Of a stretch of 64,000 bases of DNA, positions 41,854 to 49,949 are shown one piece after another. The position numbers and the translations under genes are program-made. The notes under the pieces were generated by a model that saw only the letters and a list, made by a program, of their open reading frames with translations, was not told the DNA's origin and searched no databases. The first letter of the stretch is position 1, and the number at the start of each line of letters is the position of its first letter. The DNA comes from Leifsonia sp. EB41 (GTDB taxonomy: Bacteria > Actinomycetota > Actinomycetes > Actinomycetales > Microbacteriaceae): positions 1,612,001-1,676,000 of the forward strand of contig NZ_JBGCCJ010000001.1 in the NCBI RefSeq assembly GCF_041262565.1, given 5' to 3'.

Positions 41854-42975
41854 TCAGTCCACCCACACCGCGTTCACGAACAGCGCCGTGTTGAGCGCGA
41901 GGAGGACCAGTCCCGCCGCGAGCACGGTGCGGAAGATCCAGCGTCGCCGGTCATCCCCGACGGTCGTCGCGACCAGGAGGGTCAGGGGGAACAGCACGAC
42001 CGTCGAGCGGGCGATCGAGAGGTAGGTGGTGCTCGTCATCATCGCGAGCGCCGTCAGGCCGACGTACGTGGCCGCCGCCCACTGGCGGCGACGGAGGAAC
42101 ACGACCAGCGCGGTGACGATGAGGGCGGCGAAGACGAGGTCGAGGGCGTTCTGGAGGCCGTGCGGCCACGGCGGGACGAAGACCGACTCGACGGTGTCGC
42201 GCAGGGTGATCCACGGCCAGGTGAGCGCGCGGTGCCAGCCCGTGTGCTGCGCGGTGAACCACGCGGTCGGGTTCCCCGTCCACGCCCAGAGCGCGGCCCA
42301 GTAGCCGAGGATGCCGGCGGAGCCGATCGCGGCAGTCCCGAACGCCTTCATCAGGAACGGCTCGCCGCGGCTGTGGAGGCGGACCGCGACGGCCACCGCG
42401 AGGCCGGCGATCAGGAAGACGCCGTCGATCCGGGTGGCGGACGCGCACGCGGCGAGCGCGCCGGCCTCCCACCAGCGGCCGCGCTCCGCGCACAGCCACG
42501 CGCCGAGGGCGAAGGCGACGAAGAGCGCCTCCGAGTACGGGGCCACCAGGAACACCGCGTACGGGCCGAGGACGAACAGGACCGTCGCGGCGACCGCCAC
42601 CCGGTCGCCGTAGTGACGATGCGCCAGGCGCCACACCAGCAGCGACGCCGCCAGCGAGGCGATCGCGGCGACCGCCTCCAGGGCGATCACCACCTGCTGA
42701 TGGTCGGGATGCGGGAACCCGACCGCGGCGAGCGCGACGCGGGCGGCCGCGGGGTAGCCGGGGAAGAACGCCGACCAGGTGGGACCGGTGCCCGGTCCGA
42801 CGTAGCCGTGCAGGGCGATCGACCCGAAGTAGACGCTGTCCCAGTGGTAGAAGAGCGCGGCAGGCGACATCGCGGCGGCGTGGCCGCTGACCACGAGCAC
42901 GACGGCGCGCACCACCAGCGCCCAGCCGACGATCGCGGCGTGCGCGACCGTCCACAGCGTGACGGGCACGACCAC
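41854..42975 (-). CDS. PIG-V/Gpi18-like mannosyltransferase, membrane protein
   Basis: A 373-residue polytopic GT-C protein. The N-terminal motif HWDSVYFGSIALHGYVG carries the acidic residue expected in the first lumenal loop of PIG-V-type mannosyltransferases, followed by SAFFPGYPAAARV. Eight or more hydrophobic segments follow, and SATRIDGVFLIAGL is typical. It probably transfers mannose from a polyprenol carrier to an extracytoplasmic acceptor; the acceptor is unknown. The first available start is the GTG at 42973-42975, with no obvious Shine-Dalgarno sequence; a stop lies 18 codons upstream in frame. Confidence 0.78.
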   Translation of the reverse strand: MVVPVTLWTVAHAAIVGWALVVRAVVLVVSGHAAAMSPAALFYHWDSVYFGSIALHGYVGPGTGPTWSAFFPGYPAAARVALAAVGFPHPDHQQVVIALEAVAAIASLAASLLVWRLAHRHYGDRVAVAATVLFVLGPYAVFLVAPYSEALFVAFALGAWLCAERGRWWEAGALAACASATRIDGVFLIAGLAVAVAVRLHSRGEPFLMKAFGTAAIGSAGILGYWAALWAWTGNPTAWFTAQHTGWHRALTWPWITLRDTVESVFVPPWPHGLQNALDLVFAALIVTALVVFLRRRQWAAATYVGLTALAMMTSTTYLSIARSTVVLFPLTLLVATTVGDDRRRWIFRTVLAAGLVLLALNTALFVNAVWVD

Positions 42976-43254
42976 CGCTCTCGACCGCAGCCGGGCGGCC
43001 AGCCCGGGCGCCGAGGGCGAGCGGGCGCTCGGACGTCCGCGCGCTCGTCAACTCGCCGTCTCCGGCACGATCTCCACCACAGGTCCATCCAACCGGAGCC
43101 ACCTCCCACGGAGGCCGGAGTCACCGTTCGTTCACCATCGAAAGCGCTCAGAGAACCGGCTGTATTCGCTGGTTCTCAGTGAAGTCTGGGGAAGACGCGC
43201 GTTCGATCGAAGGACGACCGACCGCGAGACAGGAGGAGAGGGAGGGTTCCGCAC

Positions 43255-44328
43255 ATGAGCATCACCACGATGAGCACCGCGGAGGCGACGGCAGCGCCCG
43301 CTCCCGCGACGGAGACCGAGCCTGCCGCGAAGCCCCGCTCCGGCGCCGTCGACCTGGTGCGCGTCCTCGGTATCGTCGCAGTCGTCGCCGGTCACACCCT
43401 CGTCTCGCCGACGACGCGGACCCTCCTCTACAGCTGGCACGTCCCGCTGTTCTTCGTCCTCGCCGGATATTTCTGGTCGCCGCACCGCACCCTCGGACGC
43501 GAGCTCCTCACGCGGTTCCGGACCCTGCTGCGGCCGATGCTCACCTGGCTGGTGCTGATCGGGACGGTCTTCCTCATCCTCGACCTGCAGCTGGAGGACA
43601 CCACCTGGCAGCGGCTGGCCGGGCCCCTCGCCGATGGCGAGAACTCCGCGCTGCCGTTCACGACGTTCTGGTTCGTGACCGCGCTGTTCTTCTCCGCGGT
43701 CCTGCTGCGGATGCTCTGGCTGCTCCCGCGTCCGGTGACGTGGGCCGTCGCGGGTGTCGGGCTGCTCCTGAGCGTGACGGCCGGACCGCAGCTCGCGAAC
43801 ACGCCGCTGTCGGTGGGGTCCGCGGTGCCGTGCGTCGCCTTCCTGGCGCTCGGTGTCATCGCCCGGGCGCTCCGGCCCCGCATCGCGCGGCCGGCGCTGG
43901 TGGGCGCGGCGCTGCTCGCGGTCTCCGCCGTCCTCGTCGTCACGGGGACGACGCGCCCGCTCGACATCAAGCAGGGCGACTTCGGCACCCCGGTGCTCAG
44001 CACGGTGGTCGCCGTCGCCATCTCGTTCGGGCTGATCCTCACAGCCGAGGCGCTGTTCCGGAAGGCTCCGCCGCGCGTCGGCCGTGCGGTGACCGTGCTT
44101 GCCTACGGCGGGTTCATGGTGGTCCTGACGCACCCGTTGGTCCTCTGGCTGATGAAGACCTACGGCCCGCCGGTGCCGAGCGCGCTGCTGTTCGCGCTCT
44201 GCCTGCTGATCCCCTGGGCCGTCGCGCTGGCGGCGCTGGCGACCCGCGCGTCCGCGTGGCTGACCGGGGTGGAGCCGGCGGTCAGTTCCCCTTCGTGCAC
44301 GTCTGCTGCGCCGCCGTCTGGCCGGTGA
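43255..44328 (+). CDS. Acyltransferase-3 family membrane protein
   Basis: A 357-residue OafA/NodX-type acyltransferase with about ten transmembrane segments. The N-terminal DLVRVLGIVAVVAGHTLV and LYSWHVPLFFVLAGYFW hold the conserved His and Arg residues of the family. These enzymes O-acylate extracellular polysaccharides or lipids. GGAGAGGGAGG provides a strong ribosome-binding site before the ATG. The 3' end overlaps the convergent LCP gene by 47 bp. No SGNH domain is fused. Confidence 0.88.
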   Translation: MSITTMSTAEATAAPAPATETEPAAKPRSGAVDLVRVLGIVAVVAGHTLVSPTTRTLLYSWHVPLFFVLAGYFWSPHRTLGRELLTRFRTLLRPMLTWLVLIGTVFLILDLQLEDTTWQRLAGPLADGENSALPFTTFWFVTALFFSAVLLRMLWLLPRPVTWAVAGVGLLLSVTAGPQLANTPLSVGSAVPCVAFLALGVIARALRPRIARPALVGAALLAVSAVLVVTGTTRPLDIKQGDFGTPVLSTVVAVAISFGLILTAEALFRKAPPRVGRAVTVLAYGGFMVVLTHPLVLWLMKTYGPPVPSALLFALCLLIPWAVALAALATRASAWLTGVEPAVSSPSCTSAAPPSGR

Positions 44329-45619
44329 CCGAGGAGGGCAGGGCGACGTCCGTGGAGGTCGGAGCGGGCGACGGAACGGCCGCCGTGCCCGTCGGGGCCG
44401 GTGTCGGCGCTGCGGTCGGGGTCGGAGCGGCCGTGCCGGTCGGAGCCGGCGTCGCGCCGGGCGCCGCGACCGTGCCCGACCCCAGCTTCCCGGTGAGCGT
44501 GACGGGCGCGTCGTTCTGGAGCGCGCTCTTCAGCACGCCCGCGGCGTAGGTGGCGGGCACCACGCGGTTCGGGTCGTCCGGGTCGGCGACGGCCGGATAC
44601 TGCAGGAAGACGATGTTCGAGAGGCTGACGGTCTTGAGGGTCAGCGCCAGCGACACCAGGGTGGTCGGCTGCGTCAGCGTGTCCGAGAGCTGCACGTTGG
44701 TCACCGCGGCGTGCGCGAGCTGGAAGAGCGTGAGCGGATTGCTGAGGACTCCCGCGCTCGTCATCTTGCGCAGCAGCGCGGACAGGAACAGCTGCTGGTT
44801 GCTGATCCGGCCCAGGTCGCTGCCGTCGCCGATTCCGTGGCGGCTGCGGACGAAGGCGAGCGCCTGGGCGCCCACCAGGGTCTGCGTGCCGGCCGGGAGG
44901 TTCAGGCCGACGTAGGGGTCGTCCAGCGGCGTCGCGAGGCACACGGTCACACCGCCGACCGCGTTGGACATCGCGATCACGCCGTCGAAGCTGATCAGCG
45001 CGGCGTCGCTGATCGTCAGACCGGTCAGCGCCTCCGCGGTGAGGACGATGCAGGAGAGCCCGCCGCGGGACAGCGTCGTGTTGAACATCGCCTGGTCGGT
45101 GGCGGGGACGGTGCCGCCGTTCGGGCCGGGGCACTCCGGGATGGGCACCATCAGGTCACGCGGGATCGAGATCACCTCGGCGTGCTGGTGATCGGACGAG
45201 ACGTGCAGCACCATCGTCACGTCGTTGCTGCCCGCCCCCGAGCTGCCGGAGAGCTCGTCCTGCGTGCTGAACTGGCCGCCCTGCCCGGTGCGGGTGTCCG
45301 TGCCGGCGAGGAGGATGTTCACCGCCCCGCTCTCGGCGCCGACGGTCGCGACGTTCTGCGCCGTCAGCGACTTGCCCTTCGCGGTGACCAGGTGGATGCC
45401 GGGCTTGATCGAGCGCACCGTGTCGAGCACGGCGTAGGCGGCCACGCTCGCCGTGCTCACCATGGCGACCGTGACCAGCGCGACGACGAACCGCACGATG
45501 AAGGTCCGCGGCCTGCGCCGGGGCAGGCGGCCGTGCCGGATCGCGACGCCGTGCGACCGGCGAGGACGGCGGAGCGGCCCCTCGGTCGGATGGGCGCGCG
45601 GGCCCGGTTCGTGATGCAC
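44282..45619 (-). CDS. LytR-CpsA-Psr (LCP) family protein
   Basis: A 445-residue cell-wall ligase. An Arg-rich cytosolic tail, one transmembrane helix (FIVRFVVALVTVAMVSTASVAAYAV, about 40-64) and an extracellular LCP domain (NILLAGTDTRTGQGG, SNDVTMVLHVSSDHQHAEVISIPRDLMVPIPEC, FNTTLSRGGLSCIVLTAEALTGL, ALAFVRSRHGIGDGSDLGRISNQQLFLSALL) attach secondary polymers to peptidoglycan. A Pro/Thr/Ala-rich tail of about 60 residues ends in TCTKGN. The conserved Arg and Asp residues that bind polyprenyl phosphate are visible in the RHGIGDGSDLGR block. Confidence 0.92.
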   Translation of the reverse strand: MHHEPGPRAHPTEGPLRRPRRSHGVAIRHGRLPRRRPRTFIVRFVVALVTVAMVSTASVAAYAVLDTVRSIKPGIHLVTAKGKSLTAQNVATVGAESGAVNILLAGTDTRTGQGGQFSTQDELSGSSGAGSNDVTMVLHVSSDHQHAEVISIPRDLMVPIPECPGPNGGTVPATDQAMFNTTLSRGGLSCIVLTAEALTGLTISDAALISFDGVIAMSNAVGGVTVCLATPLDDPYVGLNLPAGTQTLVGAQALAFVRSRHGIGDGSDLGRISNQQLFLSALLRKMTSAGVLSNPLTLFQLAHAAVTNVQLSDTLTQPTTLVSLALTLKTVSLSNIVFLQYPAVADPDDPNRVVPATYAAGVLKSALQNDAPVTLTGKLGSGTVAAPGATPAPTGTAAPTPTAAPTPAPTGTAAVPSPAPTSTDVALPSSVTGQTAAQQTCTKGN

Positions 45620-45719
45620 ACCCAGAAGCTAGCGGATGGACCCTATGACATGCACTGCCTGAGTATGTGAAACACCAAACGATCCAGCGCCTGCCGCACC
45701 CCAGTTCGGGGAGCGCGCG

Positions 45720-47075
45720 CTATCCGGCCCGGACCCCGAGTTGGCCGGCCCACTCCAGCGCCGCAGCCGCCGTCCACGACTGGTCGTGGCTGCCGAGCGG
45801 CTCCCCCGTGAACGGCTGGTAGTACTCGCCGAACGCGAGGTCGGAGAGCTGGGCGACGGAGGCGGTGCGGAGGTCGGCGGCGAGCTCCGGATCGCCGTGC
45901 CGGTCGACCGCCCAGCCGAGGAGGAGGGTGAGGAAGGGCCAGGTCGGGCCGCGCCAGTACGTCGACGGCCGGAAGGCCGGGCTCGCCGGGGACGTCGACG
46001 GCGGTAGCGGGAAGCGCAGGCGGGGGTCGCCCATCCAGCGCTCGCCGCGCAGCAGCGCGGTCTGGCCGGACGCGATCCCGGCCGAGGTGCCCGCGAACAG
46101 CGGGGCGAAGCCGGCGATCGTCTCGGCGCCGATCCACTCGCCTGCGCGCACGTCGAAGTCGCGCGCGAGCTGCGTCGCCGGGTCGATGGTGGAGCGGACG
46201 CCGAGGCGGAACCGGTCGGCGATGCCACGGAGGCCGGGCACGAGGTCGGCGCGGCCGAACTCGCCGGCGAGGTCGGCGAGGACGTCGCTCGCGACGGCGA
46301 GGACGGCCGAGAAGAAGACGTCCTTGACCCGGAAGTCGACGACCTCCCGCGCCGCTGCGTCGTCGTAGTCGACCGACTTCAGCTGCTCGACCAGCCAGAG
46401 GTACCGGGTGTACTCCTCGTTCGTCGGGCGCTCGCTCGCGTCGGCGACGTGCAGCGTGTCGCGGCGCTGGAAGGGCGGCACCTCGCCGGGGTGGATGCGG
46501 GCGAAGGCGGCGTCCCAGCGCGGCGAGTTGTCGAAGCCGGACTCCCAGCTGTGGTGGATCTCCACCAGTCCCGACCGGTCGGGGTCGCGGACCGACGCCA
46601 GCCAGTGGTGCCAGGCCGACCACGCGTCGAGCGAGCCGCGCGCGAACTCCTCCGCCGCGGCCGCATCCGCTCCCCCGCGCTCGCGCCCCCGGTCGAGGAT
46701 GTGCCGCACCGCGATCGCGTGCACGGGTGGCTGGCAGATCCCGCTGGTCTGCACGCCGGCGGGCCGCGCTGCTGCCCGTTCGGTCCCCCACCGGCCGAAG
46801 TCGGGGAAGTATCCCGGCTCCTCCGGGTTGAAGACGATGTGCGGGATCATGCCGGTGGACCACTGCGCGTCGAGGAGGGTCTGCAGCTCGCGGATCGCGC
46901 GCGGCACGTCGAACCGCGCCAGCCCGATCGCGATGAAGGCGGAGTCCCAGCTCCACATGTGCGGATACAGGCCGGGCGCGGCACGGGTCATCGTGCCGGC
47001 GTCATTGCGGCGCAGGACGTCCGCGGCGGCACGGGCGATGTCCTCGACGCCCGGCCGTGCCGGCGTAGTGGTCAT
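45720..47075 (-). CDS. Glucosylglycerate hydrolase-like GH63 enzyme
   Basis: A 451-residue cytosolic (alpha/alpha)6 barrel. Stretches such as GTMTRAAPGLYPHMWSWDSAFIAIGLARF, SGICQPPVHAIAVRHIL, HHSWESGFDNSPRWDAAFARI, FRPSTYWRGPTWPFLTLLLGW and FGEYYQPFTGEPLGSHDQSWTAAAALEW match, from memory, the mycobacterial glucosylglycerate hydrolase (GH63), which releases glucose and glycerate from a nitrogen-limitation compatible solute. The ATG at 47073-47075 overlaps the upstream gene stop (ATGA). The substrate could be mannosylglycerate instead. It is the last gene of a three-gene operon. Confidence 0.85.
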   Translation of the reverse strand: MTTTPARPGVEDIARAAADVLRRNDAGTMTRAAPGLYPHMWSWDSAFIAIGLARFDVPRAIRELQTLLDAQWSTGMIPHIVFNPEEPGYFPDFGRWGTERAAARPAGVQTSGICQPPVHAIAVRHILDRGRERGGADAAAAEEFARGSLDAWSAWHHWLASVRDPDRSGLVEIHHSWESGFDNSPRWDAAFARIHPGEVPPFQRRDTLHVADASERPTNEEYTRYLWLVEQLKSVDYDDAAAREVVDFRVKDVFFSAVLAVASDVLADLAGEFGRADLVPGLRGIADRFRLGVRSTIDPATQLARDFDVRAGEWIGAETIAGFAPLFAGTSAGIASGQTALLRGERWMGDPRLRFPLPPSTSPASPAFRPSTYWRGPTWPFLTLLLGWAVDRHGDPELAADLRTASVAQLSDLAFGEYYQPFTGEPLGSHDQSWTAAAALEWAGQLGVRAG

Positions 47076-48454
47076 CTGGAGTCCTCCGTCGTTCCGTCGT
47101 CGAGGTAGCGGCACGGCACCGTCACTTTCCACCCGATCGTCTCCCTCAGGTTGACGAACTTCACCTCGTCGTCACGGCGGCACTGCTCGGCGGCGCTCGC
47201 GAGCTGCGGCTGCCAGGCGGGGCCGTCCGAGCGGCGGGTCCACTGCGGGCCGAGCTGCGCGATGATCAGCGCAGCGCACAACCCGGCCGCCGCCAGAACG
47301 GACCACGCCGGCCACTGCCCGCTGCCCCGGCGCAACCTCCGCCGGCCGTACGCGATCGAGGCGGCCACCGCGGGCACGAGCGCGAGGAGCATCGAGGGGA
47401 CGACCCCGTAGCGGGTCAGCCACACGGAGTCGAGCTGGGTGGGCGTCAGGCCGGCGTAGTCGTAGAAGGCGTTCGGGTTGGTCGCCACGCTCACGACGTA
47501 GAGCAGCACCGACCCGGTCAGCGCCGCGGCGACGAGCAGCCGCTGCCCGCGCGTCCCGTGGAGGAAGACGTAGACCGCGGTCCCGAGTACGACCGCCAGC
47601 ACCAGGAGGCCCACGGCCGGGCCGGTGGCGGCGAGGACGTGACCGAGCTGCGACTGCGGGACGGCGAGCGGCAGGACGGCGTTGATCAGGTAGCCGTATG
47701 CGATCGACAGCGGGTCGACGGCCGGGTTGGTGTTCTCCGCGCGCGGCCAGGCGAACGTGACGACGAGCTGCGCCACCATGCCCGCGATCAGCCCGGCGCG
47801 CACGATCCACACCCTCCGGTCGCGCGTGCGCACCAGCAGCAGCGGCGCGAGGAAGACCGCCTGGATCTCCGTCAGCGCGCCGAGCAGCGCCACCGCCGAG
47901 AGCACGACGGCGGCGCGCGTCGTCCGCGGCCGGGACAGCGCGATCCAGAACAGGGTCCATAGCAAGAGGGAGTGCAGGTTCGCCAGGTTCCCCAGCACTT
48001 CGCGCGGCACGAGCGGCGCGAGCACGGTCAGCCCGGCGACGAAGATCCGCGCGGGCAGCCACGGCACCAGCTCGCGGGCGCACACGAAGACGACGACCGC
48101 GAGGCCGCCCGCGATGGCGCACGCGGCCGCCGTGGTCGCGAGCGCCCACCAGGACACCGGAAGCAGCACCACGACCGTGGCGACCAGGCGCGGGATGGTG
48201 TGCAGGTAACCGGCATAGGGCTGCAGGAGCACGCTGGGACCGCCCAGTGCGGCCGACGAGACGAAGGTCCGGCCGTCCTCCGCCCAGAAGGTGTCGTGCG
48301 CGGTCGCGGGGAGGCGCAGCCACGCCACGACCGCGCAGGCCAGCCCGAGCGCGACGAGCAGCAGGACCGGCCGACGGCCGACCGCGTCCCGGACCCGGTG
48401 GCTCCGGGAGCGGGGGACGATCGGCGCGACGGTCATGCCCGTCACCTCTGTCAC
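47072..48454 (-). CDS. GT-C-like polytopic membrane protein
   Basis: A 460-residue protein with about ten to twelve hydrophobic helices. After the first helix comes DTFWAEDGRTF, an acidic motif in the first extracytoplasmic loop as in GT-C glycosyltransferases, and a second loop near residues 145-165 (VPREVLGNLANLHSLLLWTL). It ends in a soluble, positively charged tail with WKVTVPCRYLDDG. Likely uses a polyprenol-linked sugar; donor and acceptor unknown. The GTG at 48452-48454 overlaps the GT2 stop (GTGA), and its own stop overlaps the GH63 start, so all three are coupled. An ATG six codons in is an alternative start. Confidence 0.65.
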   Translation of the reverse strand: MTEVTGMTVAPIVPRSRSHRVRDAVGRRPVLLLVALGLACAVVAWLRLPATAHDTFWAEDGRTFVSSAALGGPSVLLQPYAGYLHTIPRLVATVVVLLPVSWWALATTAAACAIAGGLAVVVFVCARELVPWLPARIFVAGLTVLAPLVPREVLGNLANLHSLLLWTLFWIALSRPRTTRAAVVLSAVALLGALTEIQAVFLAPLLLVRTRDRRVWIVRAGLIAGMVAQLVVTFAWPRAENTNPAVDPLSIAYGYLINAVLPLAVPQSQLGHVLAATGPAVGLLVLAVVLGTAVYVFLHGTRGQRLLVAAALTGSVLLYVVSVATNPNAFYDYAGLTPTQLDSVWLTRYGVVPSMLLALVPAVAASIAYGRRRLRRGSGQWPAWSVLAAAGLCAALIIAQLGPQWTRRSDGPAWQPQLASAAEQCRRDDEVKFVNLRETIGWKVTVPCRYLDDGTTEDSR

Positions 48455-49215
48455 ACGACTTCGGCCGCGGCCTGCGCGAGCCCGGGGGCGGGTGACTGGA
48501 AGCGGAGGGCGACGAGCTGCCGCAGGTACGCGGCGCCGTTGGCGACGGTCGCCTTCGAGACGCCGGCGGTGCGGACGCCGAACGCGAAGGGGACCTCGGT
48601 CAGCGTCAGGCGGTGCCGGAGCAGCACCTCCAGGAGGATCTTGAAGCCCTGCGGGCGCAGCGACGCGAGGTCGAGCGCGTCGCGGCGGACCGCGAAGAAC
48701 CCGGTCATCGGGTCGGTGCAGCCGCGCAGCCGGCGCGGGAACAGCGCGCGGGCCGCCAGCGTGCTGCCGGACGACACGAGGTGGCGCAGCAGTCCGTCGA
48801 GGCCGCCGGCGCTGCCCCCGTCGAGGTACCGGGAGGCCGCCACGATGTCGGCGCCGCGCTCCTCGCCCGCCGCGATCAGGCGCGGGAGGTCCTCCGGCGG
48901 GTGCTGGAGGTCGCCGTCCATGACGACGACCCAGCGGTGGGCGGCCAGCGCCATCCCGGTGAGCACGGCGCCGGACAGACCGCCGACCGGGTCCTCCCTG
49001 TGCACGACACGCACCCGGTGCGCCACGTGGTCGGCGCTCTCGGCCGCGACCCGCGCGGTGTCGTCGGTCGAGTCGTCGACGATCAGGATCTCGCTCGCGT
49101 CCGCGTCGAGCACCGCCGCGAGCCTTCGCACCAGCTCCGCGACGTTGCCCGACTCATTGAAGGTCGGCACGACGATCGAGACGCCTTCCGCGGGCATCCC
49201 GTATTGCTCTTCCAT
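48451..49215 (-). CDS. Polyprenol-phosphate sugar synthase-like GT2 glycosyltransferase
   Basis: A 254-residue GT-A enzyme similar to dolichol/polyprenol-phosphate mannose synthases. Motifs: VSIVVPTFNESGNV at the start, EILIVDDSTDDTA (nucleotide-binding), VVVMDGDLQHPPEDLPRLI (metal-binding DxD) and TDPMTGFFAVRRDAL. It loads a sugar onto the carrier lipid that the downstream GT-C protein would use. A GAGG sequence lies about 7 bp before the ATG at 49213-49215. No C-terminal GtrA-type membrane domain is present. Confidence 0.85.
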   Translation of the reverse strand: MEEQYGMPAEGVSIVVPTFNESGNVAELVRRLAAVLDADASEILIVDDSTDDTARVAAESADHVAHRVRVVHREDPVGGLSGAVLTGMALAAHRWVVVMDGDLQHPPEDLPRLIAAGEERGADIVAASRYLDGGSAGGLDGLLRHLVSSGSTLAARALFPRRLRGCTDPMTGFFAVRRDALDLASLRPQGFKILLEVLLRHRLTLTEVPFAFGVRTAGVSKATVANGAAYLRQLVALRFQSPAPGLAQAAAEVV

Positions 49216-49349
49216 CTTCCGACCTCGCTCTCCCTTCTATTCCACGCCACCGCCTCCAAGGTTCGGCACAGAATTCGGGATGGAGCCTGAGAAGTCGTTA
49301 TGCGTCTCCGATCGATCCGCTCGGGGGCGGCCGGATCGGGCGAGAGGGC

Positions 49350-49949
49350 TCACAGAGTGGAGGGTTCTTCACCGTCCGCGGCGCGCGGGGAGCGCCGCCG
49401 GACCGACGAGGCGGTGCCGCGCAGGAACATCCACGCCGCGTAGAGGATCAGCAGCACGCCGACCGCGGGCAGCACCCATGAGCGCTGGCTCTGGTCGAGG
49501 GCGCTGTTGACGTAGCCGATCAGCGGGACGCTGTACCAGACCACGCCGCGCACCTGCGCGGGCACGACGGGAGGGTCGGCCTCCGCGTTGTTGTCGCCCT
49601 TCGTCGTGAAGGTCATGCCGTTCGTGGTGGAGGTCGTGATCGCGATGACCCGGTGCGAGATGACGGCCGGGTCGCCCGACCGGATCTGGTAGGTCATCAC
49701 GTCGCCGACGTGGATGTCGTGGACGGCCTTCGGTTTCACCACGACGAGCGTCCCCGGCGGGAGGGTCGGCTCCATCGAGGAGGTCAGCACGGTCACCGGG
49801 GTGGCGCCCGCGGCCCGCGGGATGACGATGACCACGGCCGCGACGAACAGCACCAGCCCGAGCAGGCCGACGCTGAGGCCGGTGACGACGTACTGCAGCA
49901 GCCCCTTCGACGGGAGCGCAGTGGTTGGGCGCGTTCCGGTTTCGCTCAC
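49350..49949 (-). CDS. sipW: SipW-type signal peptidase I
   Basis: A 199-residue membrane peptidase of the ER/archaeal-like SipW class. It has an N-terminal helix (about 20-44), catalytic Ser58 in VLTSSMEPTLPPG, His99 in VISHRVIAI (in place of the Lys of ordinary bacterial enzymes) and Asp119 in TKGDNNAEADPP. A C-terminal helix follows (SWVLPAVGVLLILYAAWMFL). The GTG at 49947-49949 overlaps the stop of the upstream exported-protein gene (GTGA), so it is dedicated to that operon. It processes the two alternate-signal substrates encoded upstream. Confidence 0.88.
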   Translation of the reverse strand: MSETGTRPTTALPSKGLLQYVVTGLSVGLLGLVLFVAAVVIVIPRAAGATPVTVLTSSMEPTLPPGTLVVVKPKAVHDIHVGDVMTYQIRSGDPAVISHRVIAITTSTTNGMTFTTKGDNNAEADPPVVPAQVRGVVWYSVPLIGYVNSALDQSQRSWVLPAVGVLLILYAAWMFLRGTASSVRRRSPRAADGEEPSTL

